NCBI GenBank assembly: GCA_033961575.1
Contig: CM066734.1
Coordinates: 79,360,001-79,424,000 of the forward strand
DNA from: Aselliscus stoliczkanus
Taxonomy: Eukaryota; Chordata; Mammalia; Chiroptera; Hipposideridae
Direction: 5' to 3'
Length of the DNA: 64,000 bases
The notes below the pieces were generated by a model, which was given only the letters and a program-made list of their open reading frames with translations, was not told the origin of the DNA and searched no databases. This document shows, in pieces, positions 10,906 to 23,719 of this stretch. Within the stretch, counting starts at the first letter, position 1, and each line of letters opens with the position of its first letter. Made by a program: the position numbers and the translations under genes.

Positions 10906-13193
10906 AAATGTACTTCACAACATATAATGATTTTTAAAAATAAATCTCTATATAAAGATATTGTTTATATTTCTTTGTAGTGAAGCCACTCATAAACTAT
11001 ATAATCTGTTACCACAATTTACCCATTCATGTAGTTGTAAATTACCTGCATAACAGCTCTTACCTTAATCCTCAGAAGACTTGTTTGAGCTTCATGGGTG
11101 GCAACTGACCAGTGATATTTGTTTAACTGGTTTTCATCTAGTCACTCCACAAGGTGGCAGTGTAGTATTATTACAAATAATACCCCTCCAGCATATTTGT
11201 AAAAATTAATAAGAAAAATTTTCACACACATTGGTGAATTCTTTTGCTTTTTTCCCCCATATGAGATATTTTGAGGTTAAGCACATTTTGAATTAATATT
11301 AGACTTCATAAATTGTACAAACAAGACAAAATGAGCTGGTTTTAGATGACTGAATGCAACTATCCAAGATTATTGTGTCAATATCTTGAAGAGAAATCTA
11401 ATGATAATAAAATAGGAAGGACACATCATGTATATATGTTCAGGAACTTAATGGATTTTATTTCTTTTTGTCTTATAAAAATCACACTATGTGGAAAGTG
11501 ATGATTTATCAGAGTCTGTGCTGGGCCAAACCAAGCTAGTGGTCTGATTTTGAAATTTAATTACAGATTTATCCATGTACTTTTGCTTATTTAAACAAGA
11601 AAGGTAACATACTGATTGCAAGTATAAATTGATATTACCAATAGATGCTTTTTTTTAAACAATAATCTTTTAAATAAAGATCACTAGAGTCATACAAAAT
11701 CAGTCAATGAAGGGTTTTTTGTTCTGTTTTGTTTTCTTTATATGTTTTATTTTCCAAGCATAATTTTGAATGATAAGATTCAACTGATCTAAGTCTCAAA
11801 TAGAATTTAATATGGGAAGCCAATCTATACAAGTATGCAAAGTGTATCTCATCAACACTTGCAGTAGTTTTCACCAAGTGACTGTCACGACAGGGAGCCA
11901 GTGATATTCAAAAGATTCACCATTAAGTAGAGTGGGAATGGAAAAAGAGACAAACTATGAAGATTTTAATACAGAAATGTCATGATTTGGACAGAGACTT
12001 TATGGTATTTTATTTCATCATCCTTCTTGTTTCTGGTAAGTTGAAGTGGAAATATGTTTGAAGTCATGTGTCTTATAAGCAAGAAAATGTCTATAGAGAA
12101 GAGATTTTATTTTACAGAGTAATCTTCACATACTCTGTTTTCACAGAGTAATCTTCAACCTAATGAATACATATAATAATAAGAAGAATTCTGTTAGGCA
12201 TCTTCTTTCTTTGCTGCCTTCTTTTTCTAAATCTCATTTTCTCCCTTGATAAAATATTGCCTATTAAAATTAAAGTTTATAAAATGTGAAATATTAAGGT
12301 CTCCTGAATTTGGTTCTTTCTTTCTACAATTATTTTTATTTTTATGATAATAGACCCCTTCTTTAAACAAACAAAAAAAATTGTTACTCCCCTCACTCAA
12401 GTCACATTTTTCTGAAGGTCTTCCAGTCACAATATAGCTATAAGGTTGGGCCAGTATCCTAGGTCAACCATATTACCCATGTCTATTGTCAGAAAAATTA
12501 ATGTATAGGTAGATTCATGACCCAATCCAGGCCAGTCGGAGTCCTTCCCTGGAATGTGGTATATTAAATCTTGGAGCGAGAGGGATGGAGAGTGTTTGAC
12601 CACAGTAGGAAAGGATTTAGCCAAGCAGAGAAAAGAAGGAAAACATTGGGGAGGGGTAGAAAATCTTGACAATACTGGATGATTCCTGCTTATCTTCTGT
12701 TAATGTTTTGAATCACCTAGGATAAATGTCATTTTCTGCTTCAGTTAGTGTATCTCGATTTCTGTCACCCATAACCAGGGGAATTCTGACTGAAACAGCT
12801 ATTTTTCAAGGTACTTCTTTATGAACACATAATATCTTTCAAATATTTCTAGATGACATTTAACAAAACACCAAAACAACAACTTTTCCTTGATCATGTC
12901 AAGAAATACAGTAGATAAATCACAAGAAGTAGAACATATTCTAAAATATATAATGATTTGTTTTAGGCCCTTTTTAGGTATCAGATTTGGAAGGAAAATT
13001 GCAACTTAAATATAATACGTGTATCATAAAATAAATATATTGAGTTGTAATTTAGATACAATCTTAACTTAATAAAGGGTTGTGTTTTTCCTAATTCAAT
13101 TTGTAACATTACTTACACTTCTCTTCCCACCTCATAATTTCCCCCCATACCCCAACACAAACATGTGCGGGGGAGAGGGTAGAAACCAATGAG
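10906..13193. other. unassigned DNA
   Basis: About 2.3 kb without a recognisable gene. The part at about 12440-12790 (CATGACCCAATCCAGGCCAG and GTCACCCATAACCAGG) has the look of a diverged old repeat, but I cannot name it. The minus-strand open frames there show no domain. Confidence 0.5.
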
Positions 13194-13351
13194 TGAGGAA
13201 GGAAAGGGGAGAAAAAGAAAGGAAGGAAGAAAAGAAGGAAGGAAGAAAGGGAGGGAGGGAGGGAGGAAAGAAGGGAGGAAGGAAAGGAAAGATGGAAGGA
13301 AGGAAGGAAGGAAGGAAGGAAGGAAGGAAGGAAGGAAGGAAGGAAGGAAAG
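13194..13351. repeat. (GGAA)n polypurine tract
   Basis: About 158 bases of almost pure purine on the plus strand, beginning irregular and becoming a clean GGAA tetranucleotide run over the last 60 bases. Open frames here on both strands are low-complexity artefacts. Confidence 0.97.
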
Positions 13352-14301
13352 ATGTTCAATGGTGAGGACTTGTAAAATAAAAATCAGAAGCCTGTTGTGG
13401 ATGATCATCAGAGAAACATCTAGAAAATGTATCTTAGATCTAAAATTCTGATATTCGTGTGTAAAATTAGTTTAAGGCAACATCTTTATCTTATAATAAT
13501 TAAATGACCATGTTGAATAACAGAGAGCAATGAAAGGTACAAGCATGTTTTGAATTAGAAAGTTGGTGCTATTGTTGAGAAACAACCAAAGTCAGGTGAA
13601 TGTGCTATGGTTATTAATTTTTCAAGAAAAATTTTGTTTCAGAAAAATGTCAGAAGGAAAGCACAAAAACTTCATCACGGGACAACATTTTATTAGTGTT
13701 CAATTCTACATATTCAGTGCTTCACTGCCAATTAAGAAAAAGCAATGTTTTGCCACATGTGTAGAGGGTAAATATTTTTAGGCCATACTAAATGGCATTT
13801 GTAATGAGGGAAAATAATTCTTGAACTTTTTCCCCCAATTTATTCTATTTTCATTAAACAAACTCATTGAGTTGGAAAACCTAATTGACTTCTGCCTGAT
13901 ATATGTCTTACATAATGAATTTCAATTGTAATTATTCCAAAAACCTCAATTCTGTAGTAGTGTTTCTTCTTTTACTTTCAGTTCAATCCATTATCATGTC
14001 CCCCTTCATCATATCCTCTGTAGTGAATATGAATAATGATGGTATTTCCTGATTTGATAGCATGTACTTTGAAAATGTTTAATCTGGGAAAGTTAAAAAC
14101 CAAAGTTTTTTGTTGTTGTTGTGGGTTTTTTTGTTTTTTTTGTTTGTTTGGGTTTTTTTTTTTTGGGGGGGGCAGGTTGGGGAAGGAGGGGCAATGTGAT
14201 AGTTTGCCTAAAAGAATATAGCTTAATTTTTCTGGAATTATAATACTATATGCATCTTTTACTTTCAGAAGAAATAGAAAATAGTTAATCTATTCTTCTG
14301 A
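13352..14301. other. unassigned DNA
   Basis: No gene seen. A T/G low-complexity stretch lies at about 14107-14175 (runs of T with GTTT and a G run). Confidence 0.55.
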
Positions 14302-14311
14302 AAGCCTACAG

Positions 14312-14425
14312 TTTTTTGTTTGTTTGTTTTTGAGGGCAGTGTCACTGGCCCTCACATGTGGGACCCCAACCGGGGCTGCTGGCTTCCCAAGCCAGTGCTT
14401 AACCACTGCGCCACTCGGCCAGCCC
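14312..14425 (-). mobile_element. SINE type A (short form)
   Basis: A SINE of about 114 bp in reverse orientation, with a T-rich tail at the low end, GAGGGCAGTGTCACTGG, a B-box complement (CCCCAACCGGGGC) and CCACTCGGCCAGCCC at the head end. It has a perfect 10-bp target duplication AAGCCTACAG at 14302-14311 and 14426-14435. Confidence 0.93.
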
Positions 14426-14435
14426 AAGCCTACAG

Positions 14436-15980
14436 TATTATATCCAGGTCACCATGCTAAAAAAATAAAACAAATATCATTAATAAGAGTTGCTATTGCC
14501 AAATATATGATTAACAATGGGGTTACAGTTTGTGACAGAAAATGAAACAGCATAGAAGTATTTTTGAGTAATGACAGGTGGAGGTACAGATGATAGAAAA
14601 GATTGTTATTCAGGCAACAATCAGCACAGGTATCTTTTTCCCAGTTAGCCAGAGAGAGGAACTATAAAGTCTTTCCCAAGTAGTCTCAGAAAGCATTTTA
14701 TAGAAGACATTTGCTTGCAGAATATTTCGGGAGATCCCATTGAAGAAAATTATAACTTTAGTAGTATTTTTATTTTTTACATAGATTGTGTAAATCATTA
14801 GAATCAGAAAAAATTGTAATTAGCTACAGAAAACATACTAAAGACAATTTTATTTTTAGTAATTTTTAAAGAGATTGAAATCTATACAGGAGACAGAACA
14901 CAGGAAAGGAAATATATTTGTTCATACATTTCACCATGAAATATGAACTGTTATAGATACTATAGGATATGTCAGGGAAAGTAAACCTGAACCTTTCCTT
15001 GATGACTCCCAATTAAGAATTTATATAATCTCCTTATTGAATATTGATAGTAGCCATATAAGCATACAATAGCTATAAATGCATATTCTCTGAAGTCACC
15101 TTAATATTAGAATACTATAATATGACATTATATATTTAATAGAATAATTATTGTGTGGGAAAATATATGTAGTTAATTCTTTTTTCTCTAAATTATATTT
15201 TTCTCAACAAATTATGTTTATAAAATTATACATAATTAAAACTTTCGTGCAGATCTTTATTAAGAAGTGATTTATAGCCTACTTACTCCCCAAACTAGTG
15301 AGAAGTATAAAATCCAAGTCTTTCCGAATATGATTTTAATAATAAAATGGCAAAAAGTCTAATATGAAGAAAATAAAAAGACACATCAAATTAAAAGCAG
15401 AAGTCATTATCACCTATTACATTGTTACAGTAGTATTTGAATAATAGTGCTTCTTATTCTAGTAAATAAACATTCCATTATTTTTCAAGTATAACAGCCT
15501 AGTTCAGTTTCTCTTTTTTACTGGAGTATAATTTTAACTTTTTGTGTTATGCACAAAATTTGTGTATTGCTGATGTGATTTTTCCTATTATGTCTTCATT
15601 TCCAACTCATGATTATTTAAACTCCTCTGTGCTTCCTACTCCATGAAATTAGTCTTTGGTACTTAAATTAGAACAGAATGTACTGTCATATATCTCACCT
15701 TGATATGGTTGGGTTATCTCATCAAAACACTGCATGCTAAGCTATAACTATTTAAATACATAAATCAAGAACCGATTAACAGTGAGTTGCAATATTTTAA
15801 GGCTTGAAGCATATTAGACAGATTTTTTGAGTTAGACTCTCACATACTTTTCACTGAAGCAATTTTAAGTGAAGTCTTACACAATGTTAGATCAATAACT
15901 GATTTTATAATGGAATAAGTAATTGAATTATTTGGAAAATTAGTTTTTTTCATTCTATTATAGTATCAATCTCAACTAGC
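14436..15980. other. unassigned AT-rich DNA
   Basis: No recognisable gene or named repeat over about 1.5 kb. Confidence 0.55.
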
Positions 15981-16042
15981 CCTTCCTTCCTTCCTTCCTT
16001 CCTTCCTTCCTTCCTTCCTTCCTTCCTTCCTTCCTTCCTTCC
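15981..16042. repeat. (TTCC)n microsatellite
   Basis: A clean CCTT tetranucleotide run of 62 bases, the complementary motif to the GGAA tract 2.6 kb upstream. Confidence 0.97.
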
Positions 16043-17002
16043 ATCCCCCTTTCTTCTTCTTTATATTTTTTCTCTTCCAATGCATGTGTATAATATTCAG
16101 AGATCTAATTCCCTATAAAGTGGTCATAGGATCAATTGCCCGAACCAAGTGCAACACAACTTCCTAAATATATTTCTTGGTCAATAATCTCTTAATCTCG
16201 TTGATGATCTGACAAAAACTATGTAAACTCTTCACAGAAAAAAAGCATATAAACATAAATGTTTTCTTACTGTTTTATAGAACTATAAGACTGTTTATTC
16301 AAGCTCAGTCATGAACATCATAGCAACTGATTCTTAAGCCTTATGTTAAAAAATATCTTGAGTATGAATACATTATTTTAAATAATTTTAAGTGAACTTA
16401 ATTTCTCAAGGCAAAAGGGACCTGCCTGTACCCTTTAGGAGATAGTGAGATAGTCTCAAAATTTGTTTTAACTACCAATATACCCTGACTTCCAACTTAC
16501 TGAATTATATGCATATTATATACATTTATAATTCATCCAAAAATTGTTACTGAACAACTACTGTGAAACAGGCATTATTTTATGCACAAGGGGTACAGTT
16601 ATCAAAGTAAGGAAGATAAAGCATTTGTTTGCACAAAGAGTCCAATTCCATGCAATTATTTTATCTTTTCTATATAATTGTAACAGGAGGCTATCAATAT
16701 CTGTCTTATACAATATTCCAATAATGGTAGTAATAATATATATTAGTTTTTGAACACTGTATGCCAATCATTATACTAAGTTTTTCACACATATTACCTC
16801 TTTATTACCATTTAATTATGAGTATAAATTGAGAGTAGGGAAATAATAATAATACATTATAAAGTAAAAGTAAATTTTCCATAGGAAGAAAACCTATGAT
16901 GTTAGGAACAGTAAACTGAATCACTGGATGGTTCTGGGATATAAAGTGCCCATTATGAATGGAAAATTTTAAAAACTTTCATGTTTTATCATTTAACTAA
17001 AT
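16043..17002. other. unassigned AT-rich DNA
   Basis: No gene seen. The 16760-16815 stretch (CTGTATGCCAATCATTAT, then TTACCTCTTTATTACC) resembles a MIR/L2-style tail too weakly to call. Confidence 0.5.
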
Positions 17003-17030
17003 CGAGAGAGAGAGAGAAAGAGAGAGAGAT
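17003..17030. repeat. (GA)n microsatellite
   Basis: A short GAGAGA run with an AAAG interruption, directly before an old dispersed repeat. Confidence 0.9.
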
Positions 17031-17036
17031 AAATAT

Positions 17037-17371
17037 GTCCACAGGGCTGTGTTCCTTCTGGAAAATCTAGGGGAGCATTTATCGTCTTGCCTTTTCCAGC
17101 TCCTTGAGTCTGCCTACATCCTTGTCTTGTGGCGCCCTCTCCATCTACAAAGCCAGCAGTGTGGTGTCTTCAAATCTCTCTCTGACTCTAATTCCACAAT
17201 TATACTTTACATGATCCTTATGATTAGAATTCATCCACTTGGATAATCCAGGGTAATCTATTTTATTTGATTAGCAACGCTGAGTCTCCCTTTCCAGGTA
17301 ATATAACGTAATTACAAGTTTAGAATTAGGACTTGGACATTTTGGGATGGCCATGATTCTGCCCACCACAG
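17037..17371 (+). mobile_element. old dispersed mammalian repeat, 5'-truncated (copy 1)
   Basis: Shares an ordered series of words with 19353-19862 and 46999-47510: TTGCCTTTTCCAGC, CTTGTCTTGTGG, a GATAATCCAGGGTAATCT block and a terminal CTGCCCACCACA. The family begins TGTTAG and ends CTAGCA-like in its fullest copy here, which would suit an LTR-type element. I do not name it with confidence. Confidence 0.6.
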
Positions 17372-19352
17372 GTCCTAATTGAAACTAGTCTCTCATATTC
17401 TTAAACTCAGAGCAGTAGTTTCTGTAGCAATTGCTTATCATCTAACCATGAATTGTTTTATAGTCTTTTTTCTTCGTTATTAGTTTATTTTATCTCTCTG
17501 GATAGCAATTATGTTAGATTTCTTCATCTTCTTTTCAGGATTTGACACACTGAGGGGGCCAAACTAGCACCCCAAAATCCAAGGATACTTTCATTTCCCT
17601 CCTAAGGACTTCATAGAAAATCTAAAATAAAGACATTCACGTGAATGAATTGAGGTATTGCACCACAGGAAACTCAGTTGGTTACGTGATGCTTCATAAC
17701 AATCTGCACATATTCTTTGATGGCTCACCAGGAATTCTCAGCAAACTGGAGGACTTGTGCTGATACAGTGGCCATGGGCAGAGATAATTTATTCTGAAGC
17801 TGCATTAATCAGTCTTGGTTGCAAAGTAAGGCAGAGTCTTTGCAAGTATCCAAGCACTAGGTAGCTAGTGGAAGGGAAAGGGCTTGCTGATGCACACCCC
17901 TGCTCCTCCTGTCTCTCCTAATGCCCGACTGCTCTTGCAGAGATTGTCCTGAATTTCAGTAGTTGAATTAAGAGGCAGACCTATCTATGTGCACATGGAG
18001 ATAGTCCATCTGGAGGAAAACCTGAGTGTGGAACCAAACCTGTGCCAAAGTAAATGTTGCATCTAAATGGTCGTCCTTACTTGATTGCCACTGCTGAGAC
18101 AGGGCCAGCTACATGCTGAGCTAGATTGACAGAGAATGCAAATTATCCTCATTTATTTGTTAAATAGAAATGGAGTGTTCATATGTAGCTTGCCTTCGAT
18201 GACATTTTCTAATTCACTTCCCATGAATCTATATGTTCATGTATATTAAAAATTGAAAGCAATAATATTTTCCTGTTTTAAGGTGTGATCTTTCATTTTT
18301 GAGGGATTTAAAAGCTCACAAATATCATTGAATAAATATTACATTTAATTTAGGTAACAAATATTGATTTCTGTTTCTTCCCTTTGTCCCTCACATATGT
18401 TTTCTGCACTTATATTTATTTATGCTTAAGTTTTGAAACTGTGAACTTCAGATTCTACTGAGAAAGTGCAGGTTATTAACCATTTTGTTACTACAAATTA
18501 TAAGATTTTAAACTCATTCATATCATCATATCTTGGTATCCACTGAATCTATATGTGTGATATTGCTAAATAGATGATGAACTATATAAATGGGTTCATT
18601 AAGTTTGGCTCATTCTTTACAAAAATGACATAAGTGTATCCTAAGCAAAATAAAGTGACAGATTTGACACTTTATTTTATCTGTATTAAAAAAAAATCTT
18701 TATATAATTGTATTTTGTTAATATTTTTCTTTCATTCAGTAAGAGAGGAGGTACAAAGTAAACACAAAAATACACTGATTTTTATCCAGTTTGGCAGGCA
18801 GCATCAATAGCATTCAGTCCTTTGAAAGATTATATATGTTTTATTCATTTATTTGTAAATACATATATTTATTTATTTGATAAATACAACACCTTTGACC
18901 CTGGCTGAGTGAAAGTATGCTTTAAACTTGATCCATCAGCGTTAAGAGTTATACAAGGTCTAGAATAATGGCACTAGCCACTGTGCACTTTTTAATGTAA
19001 TCTTGTATTGTGCTTTTTCTTTATATTGCCATGCATATGTTTATACATAAACATAAGGAATAAATACATCTCTGAATTTTTGAAATACGTGGTGGTACTT
19101 CAGCATTTTATTTCATCTTTGAATTATATTTTATTTTGCAGATGCTCGGTTGCATCAGTGGTGGCAGAGGGTCTGGCCCGATGAGCTAGGTATTAAGAAG
19201 CAGCACATAGGGCACCAAATATCCAAAATTCTGTCATTCAGGATTAAGTATAGACTCTTCGCCCATAATACTTAAACAAGTGCTTACTATCCTAAGCATA
19301 GTTCTTGAGCTATTTGTACATTATATTATTTAAGTTAAAATTAGGTGGGCAC
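17372..19352. other. unassigned DNA
   Basis: About 2 kb. The 17520-18140 part is less AT-rich than its surroundings and could be another decayed element. No coding signature seen. Confidence 0.5.
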
Positions 19353-19862
19353 AATATTAGTTTCCTGTTTCCATTTTAATGACTTAAAACAACACAACTT
19401 TATTCCTTTACAGTGACGACATCAGAAGTCCAAAATCTGTTTCACTGTGCAAAATCAACTTGTTGGCAGGGCTTTTTGCTGCTGGAGGCTGTGACAGGTG
19501 AGTCCATTTCCTTTCTTTTTTTTTTTTTTGGCGTCTCACAGCTGCCATTATTTCTTGGCTTGTGACCTCTTCCTCCTTCTTCAAAATATGTACATCATTC
19601 CAATCTCTGCTTCTGCCATCACATTTCCTTCTATCTTCTATAGTCAAAGCTCCCTCTGTCTCCCTTTTATAAGAACACATGTGATTACATTTAGGGCCCA
19701 CAGGAATAACACAGGGTAATCCCTTTATCCCAAGATGCTCATTTTATCTTACTTATTAACGTAATCACATCTGCAAAGTCCCATTTGTTATATAAGGTAA
19801 TATTTATGGCTTCTTTAGATTAGTACATAGATATTTTGGAGGTGCATTTTTCAGCCTAGCAC
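19353..19862 (+). mobile_element. old dispersed mammalian repeat (copy 2)
   Basis: Sense copy of about 510 bp of the same family as 17037-17371. It starts ATTAGTTTCCTG and has GACTTAAAACAACAC, CATCAGAAGTCCAAAATC, TTGTTGGCAGGGC, then TTAGGGCCCAC and TCAGCCTAGCACA at the end. Family name uncertain. Confidence 0.65.
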
Positions 19863-19894
19863 AGGTACTATCATTTGCCACTCCCCTGAAGACT

Positions 19895-19985
19895 TAAAAA
19901 AGACCACACATTTAATTAACTTGGTCAGGGTCTCATATGTTAAAAGGTACAGAATCAGGACTCAATTCCAGCCTGATTCCAAACG
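19895..19985 (-). mobile_element. MIR fragment (candidate)
   Basis: TTAATTAACTTGGTCAGG followed by GACTCAATTCCAGCCTGATT follows the reverse-complement MIR core order, but divergence is high. Confidence 0.4.
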
Positions 19986-22900
19986 TATATTTTTAACCAT
20001 GAAACTCTTAATAGAATAGTAGAGAGAGCCATCCTGTATCACTGGATATTTCAAACAAAAGATGTATGAACAACTGTCAAGGAAGGTATAGATGTAATTC
20101 CTTTATAGTCATAAGTCTCTCTACAAATTATGGTTTATAGACTTCTGGCTTTCAAGATAAATATTTGTGACTAATAAGAGGTAAGGATTCCTAATACAGA
20201 AATATCTATTTTCAATACTGTTATCATAAGTTTATAAAGGATGTGATTTCAATTCTTATTAGGAATAAAGAATGTGTGCCAGACAGCTTTTAAACATGTG
20301 TTATCTCTTGGTTTTGGGCTTCTCTAATTATCTCATTAGAAACAAATATTAAATAGGCCCAAGTGGTCAGTATTCTTTGCTTAACGAAAGATAAAAATAA
20401 TGTCAAAACACAAAATGAATATATTAAAATGTTGGGTATGTGACAATCAACCCAGGAAAAACAAGCAAACCCATTTTATATGTAGACCCAAACTCACTAT
20501 TTTAAGATTCACTATTCTTCTTAAGAAAAAGACATGCATTCAGAGCCAGGCACTTTGAACATAGTCTATTTTTATTCACAGTAATAATTGATTGAACCCA
20601 TTGCTTTAGATTGGGTTCTCTAGAGGCAAGACCTGAAACATAAATTCGTTGCACATGGTTGATTGAGGGAATGCTCTCAAGGAAAAAAAGGAACAGAATA
20701 GAGATGTGTCTCAGAGACAGTAGCTGCAGCTGATCCCACAGGGAACTGTGAACATGAATTTCACCACTGAGTTTGTCCCTTGAGGAAACATGGTCTGGCT
20801 TGCTGTAATCTTTGTGTATCAGTCATTGGTGGCAGGCTGTGTCTGAGGTTGGGGAGAGAGTTATGTAATTTATCTGACAAGCTGATGCCTGTTCAACATT
20901 CAGCCAAGAACTAGCCTTCAGAAGCCGAATTGGCTGTATGTTGTTAAGATCTGATGCTCACAGTAACTTGGCAGGACACCAAATATTCCCTATATTCCTA
21001 GTGTCACAATCCTGAAATACCTTTTTACTGAAAAAATGTATGTCTTTGGAAAACCATTTAATTATTGTACGTCTTATCTCTTCCCTCACCCCTTCCACTC
21101 TAAGTATCTCTGGTTTCCATAATGACTTATGTTTATGTCTACATAATTAAATCAAACCGAAAAGGGTAAAGTTAATTAATTAGTTAATTCATTAAAACAT
21201 TTCAGGCTATCAAATTGTTGGGCTTCATATTATTGCCAAACATCCACTAATAAATTGTCCCTGAAAATAGTGGGTAACTGAAATACTAGTACTATATATT
21301 TAAATATCATCATACTTTGCTTCAAAAGGTTGGACCATAAGATACTGGATATAGGAAATGTTAATCATTTTGCGGTTTCAAAATACCAATTATTATGTAT
21401 TGAATATGTAGTAGCAGCTTTTAGTTCCAATATTAATTATGTAAAATTATGACCTGTCAAAAAACTGTGGTCACTGACTGACCCACTTTATAAAATAGTT
21501 CTTTATGTTTATTCCAAGAAGAAACAGTATCTTAAACAAACAGCACTTACATCAGAACATGAAACGTGAAGCAACTTTTACCAAGTAAGTTTGTTGAATA
21601 GATGGTAATTTTCCAACTAAGTTAATTTCTCAGTGATCTATGATCTCAAAGAAAACAGAAGTGGCACACCAACTACTTGCTATGCATCTGAAGAAAATTT
21701 ATGCCAACAAGTGCACCATATTTACAATTAGAAGTCTGAAAAAGATTTCAAATGATTTTATAAATAGAAAGCTGTGATATTTTCAGACTTCAGGCCACCA
21801 AAGGCACAGGCATTATTCAACATATTGTTAAAAAAAGAGGCCCTGCACTTAAATGTGCAATATATTCGGCAAATAAGCTGTCATAAGCCTATCCAGTGTA
21901 GGAAATGAAGAAATGAGAGAAGAAAGATTCTTTTTGAGGTCACAAAAAGACTGCATTACCAATTTCCCTACCTTCATCAGTGAAGTAAACATGACCAATT
22001 AGAGCTCCCGTTGAAATCTTACAGATTTTGCTATCTAAATTTAATAATGTTTTGCAAATATATAATGACAAAGCCAGACATACATTCCCCATGCTTTTCT
22101 TCTTGTCTTGATCTGAATTATATATTCCCTTTAATTGGTTCCATCTCCTCTGTAAGCACATAGGCACATTCACCAAAAAAAATAAAAAATAAAAAATACT
22201 TTCAGTTCTCAAAAAAAATCTATTGCTTTTTTTTTTTTCTTTTTCTATTCAGAGACTACATTTGGTAACACAGATAAATAGAAGGGAGAAACACAAAGTC
22301 CAAACATCCTTAAACTTGCCACTGGATCAAAAAAGCACAAAGTGCTTCAAACTTAATTCCTCTTTTGAGTCAATCCTTCCCAACCTTGCGCAAGGAAAGT
22401 ATGAATTTTCTATTTCTGGTTTTCCAAGATTATGATTATTTGTATGAATGAAACAAATATAAATGCACATAAAATACATAAAGGAGCTACATGTAGAAGT
22501 TCACATAAATCAATTAAGAAAATTACATGTCGCAATGATTTCTATGACCTCAAAATAATTAGATAGAGCTTTGGATTCTCATCCAAATGACTATATCCAT
22601 AACAGTCTCCTGTCTTAACTAAATCCTTCTGACATGGCAAAAGTTTACATATTTTATACATCTAATTTTTAATACTATAGAGCCGATCTCTATATTAGTA
22701 CCGGATACATTTATCTACCCTCTTTTTTCTAAATCAAAGAACAACTCTGATCCTTAGATAAATGACCTAATCTTGCCCTAGCTCAATAACTTTATCCATA
22801 AAACTGAAAGGAGAAAACATCTAAATCTCAGAGTTTTTAAGAGGAAAGTCAGACACAAAACTAAAATATGTAGAAAGAGATAAACACTGGATACAAATCA

Positions 22901-23719
22901 TCCCAAGTTTAAAGTTATGCTGAGTATTGTACAACCACTGAATTGAAGGAAGGTTTAAAGTAGCCTCATATTCACATCCTATAAACTTCTGCCACTGATA
23001 TTAACCTCCCCAATTTGCCGAAGCTTTTAAGAAAATTATTTGTGAACTTTATTAAAGACACTGTATATGTAATTGTTTCATATTATAGTTGAAGAAAGTG
23101 TAATTCCTTTCTCTTTCTTTCTCTCTCTAAACCATTCTCCAGGGAAGAGGAATGACTAATAGGATTGTTTATGTTCAGAGGACATTGTCTAGGATCATGA
23201 TTACTAACCAGGCAGGGCCACAATTCTTTAAAAGGGTCATTAACCTATATGTGATTTTCTTTCTTCTAATTCCACATTTCTAGTCTTCAGAGAGCTAACT
23301 AAACAAACTCGGTATTTGACTATTATTATTTTTCCAGCTCTTTACATTTCTGTGTACATGTGATGGCCATTGATAGATTTATTTTTTTATAGCATGGAGC
23401 CTTACAAAATGTAATAAAAAAGACAGATTTGGAGATAAGCCTCATCTGAACCAGTTGTTCCTGTGAATCTTTACCCATGTGCTGTATTTGGCTTTATCAG
23501 GCTCTAGCTCAGTGATGAGTCCATTGCCTCCTGTTAATCATATATAGTTCCTTTGGGATCTAATATGGGGAGGCAGGAGTGGGAGAGGTAATGCCAAACA
23601 GAGGTAAAGGTGATTGAAAAAGAATTTGGGTAAAATACCATTGAAATGCAATTTCAGACCTACTTTTACTCCCAACATATGTGTGTGGTTTAAATGTCTA
23701 TATCTTGTATCAGTTAAGG
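19986..23719. other. unassigned DNA
   Basis: About 3.7 kb. The 20610-21010 part (GGGTTCTCTAGAGGCAAG, later GATGCCTGTTCAACATTC) looks like a decayed dispersed repeat. The rest is AT-rich. No gene recognised, and open frames up to 90 codons show no domains. Confidence 0.5.

Noticed and set aside
13109..13408. Low-complexity frames over the GGAA tract
   Set aside because: Tetranucleotide repeats stay open in several frames by composition alone.
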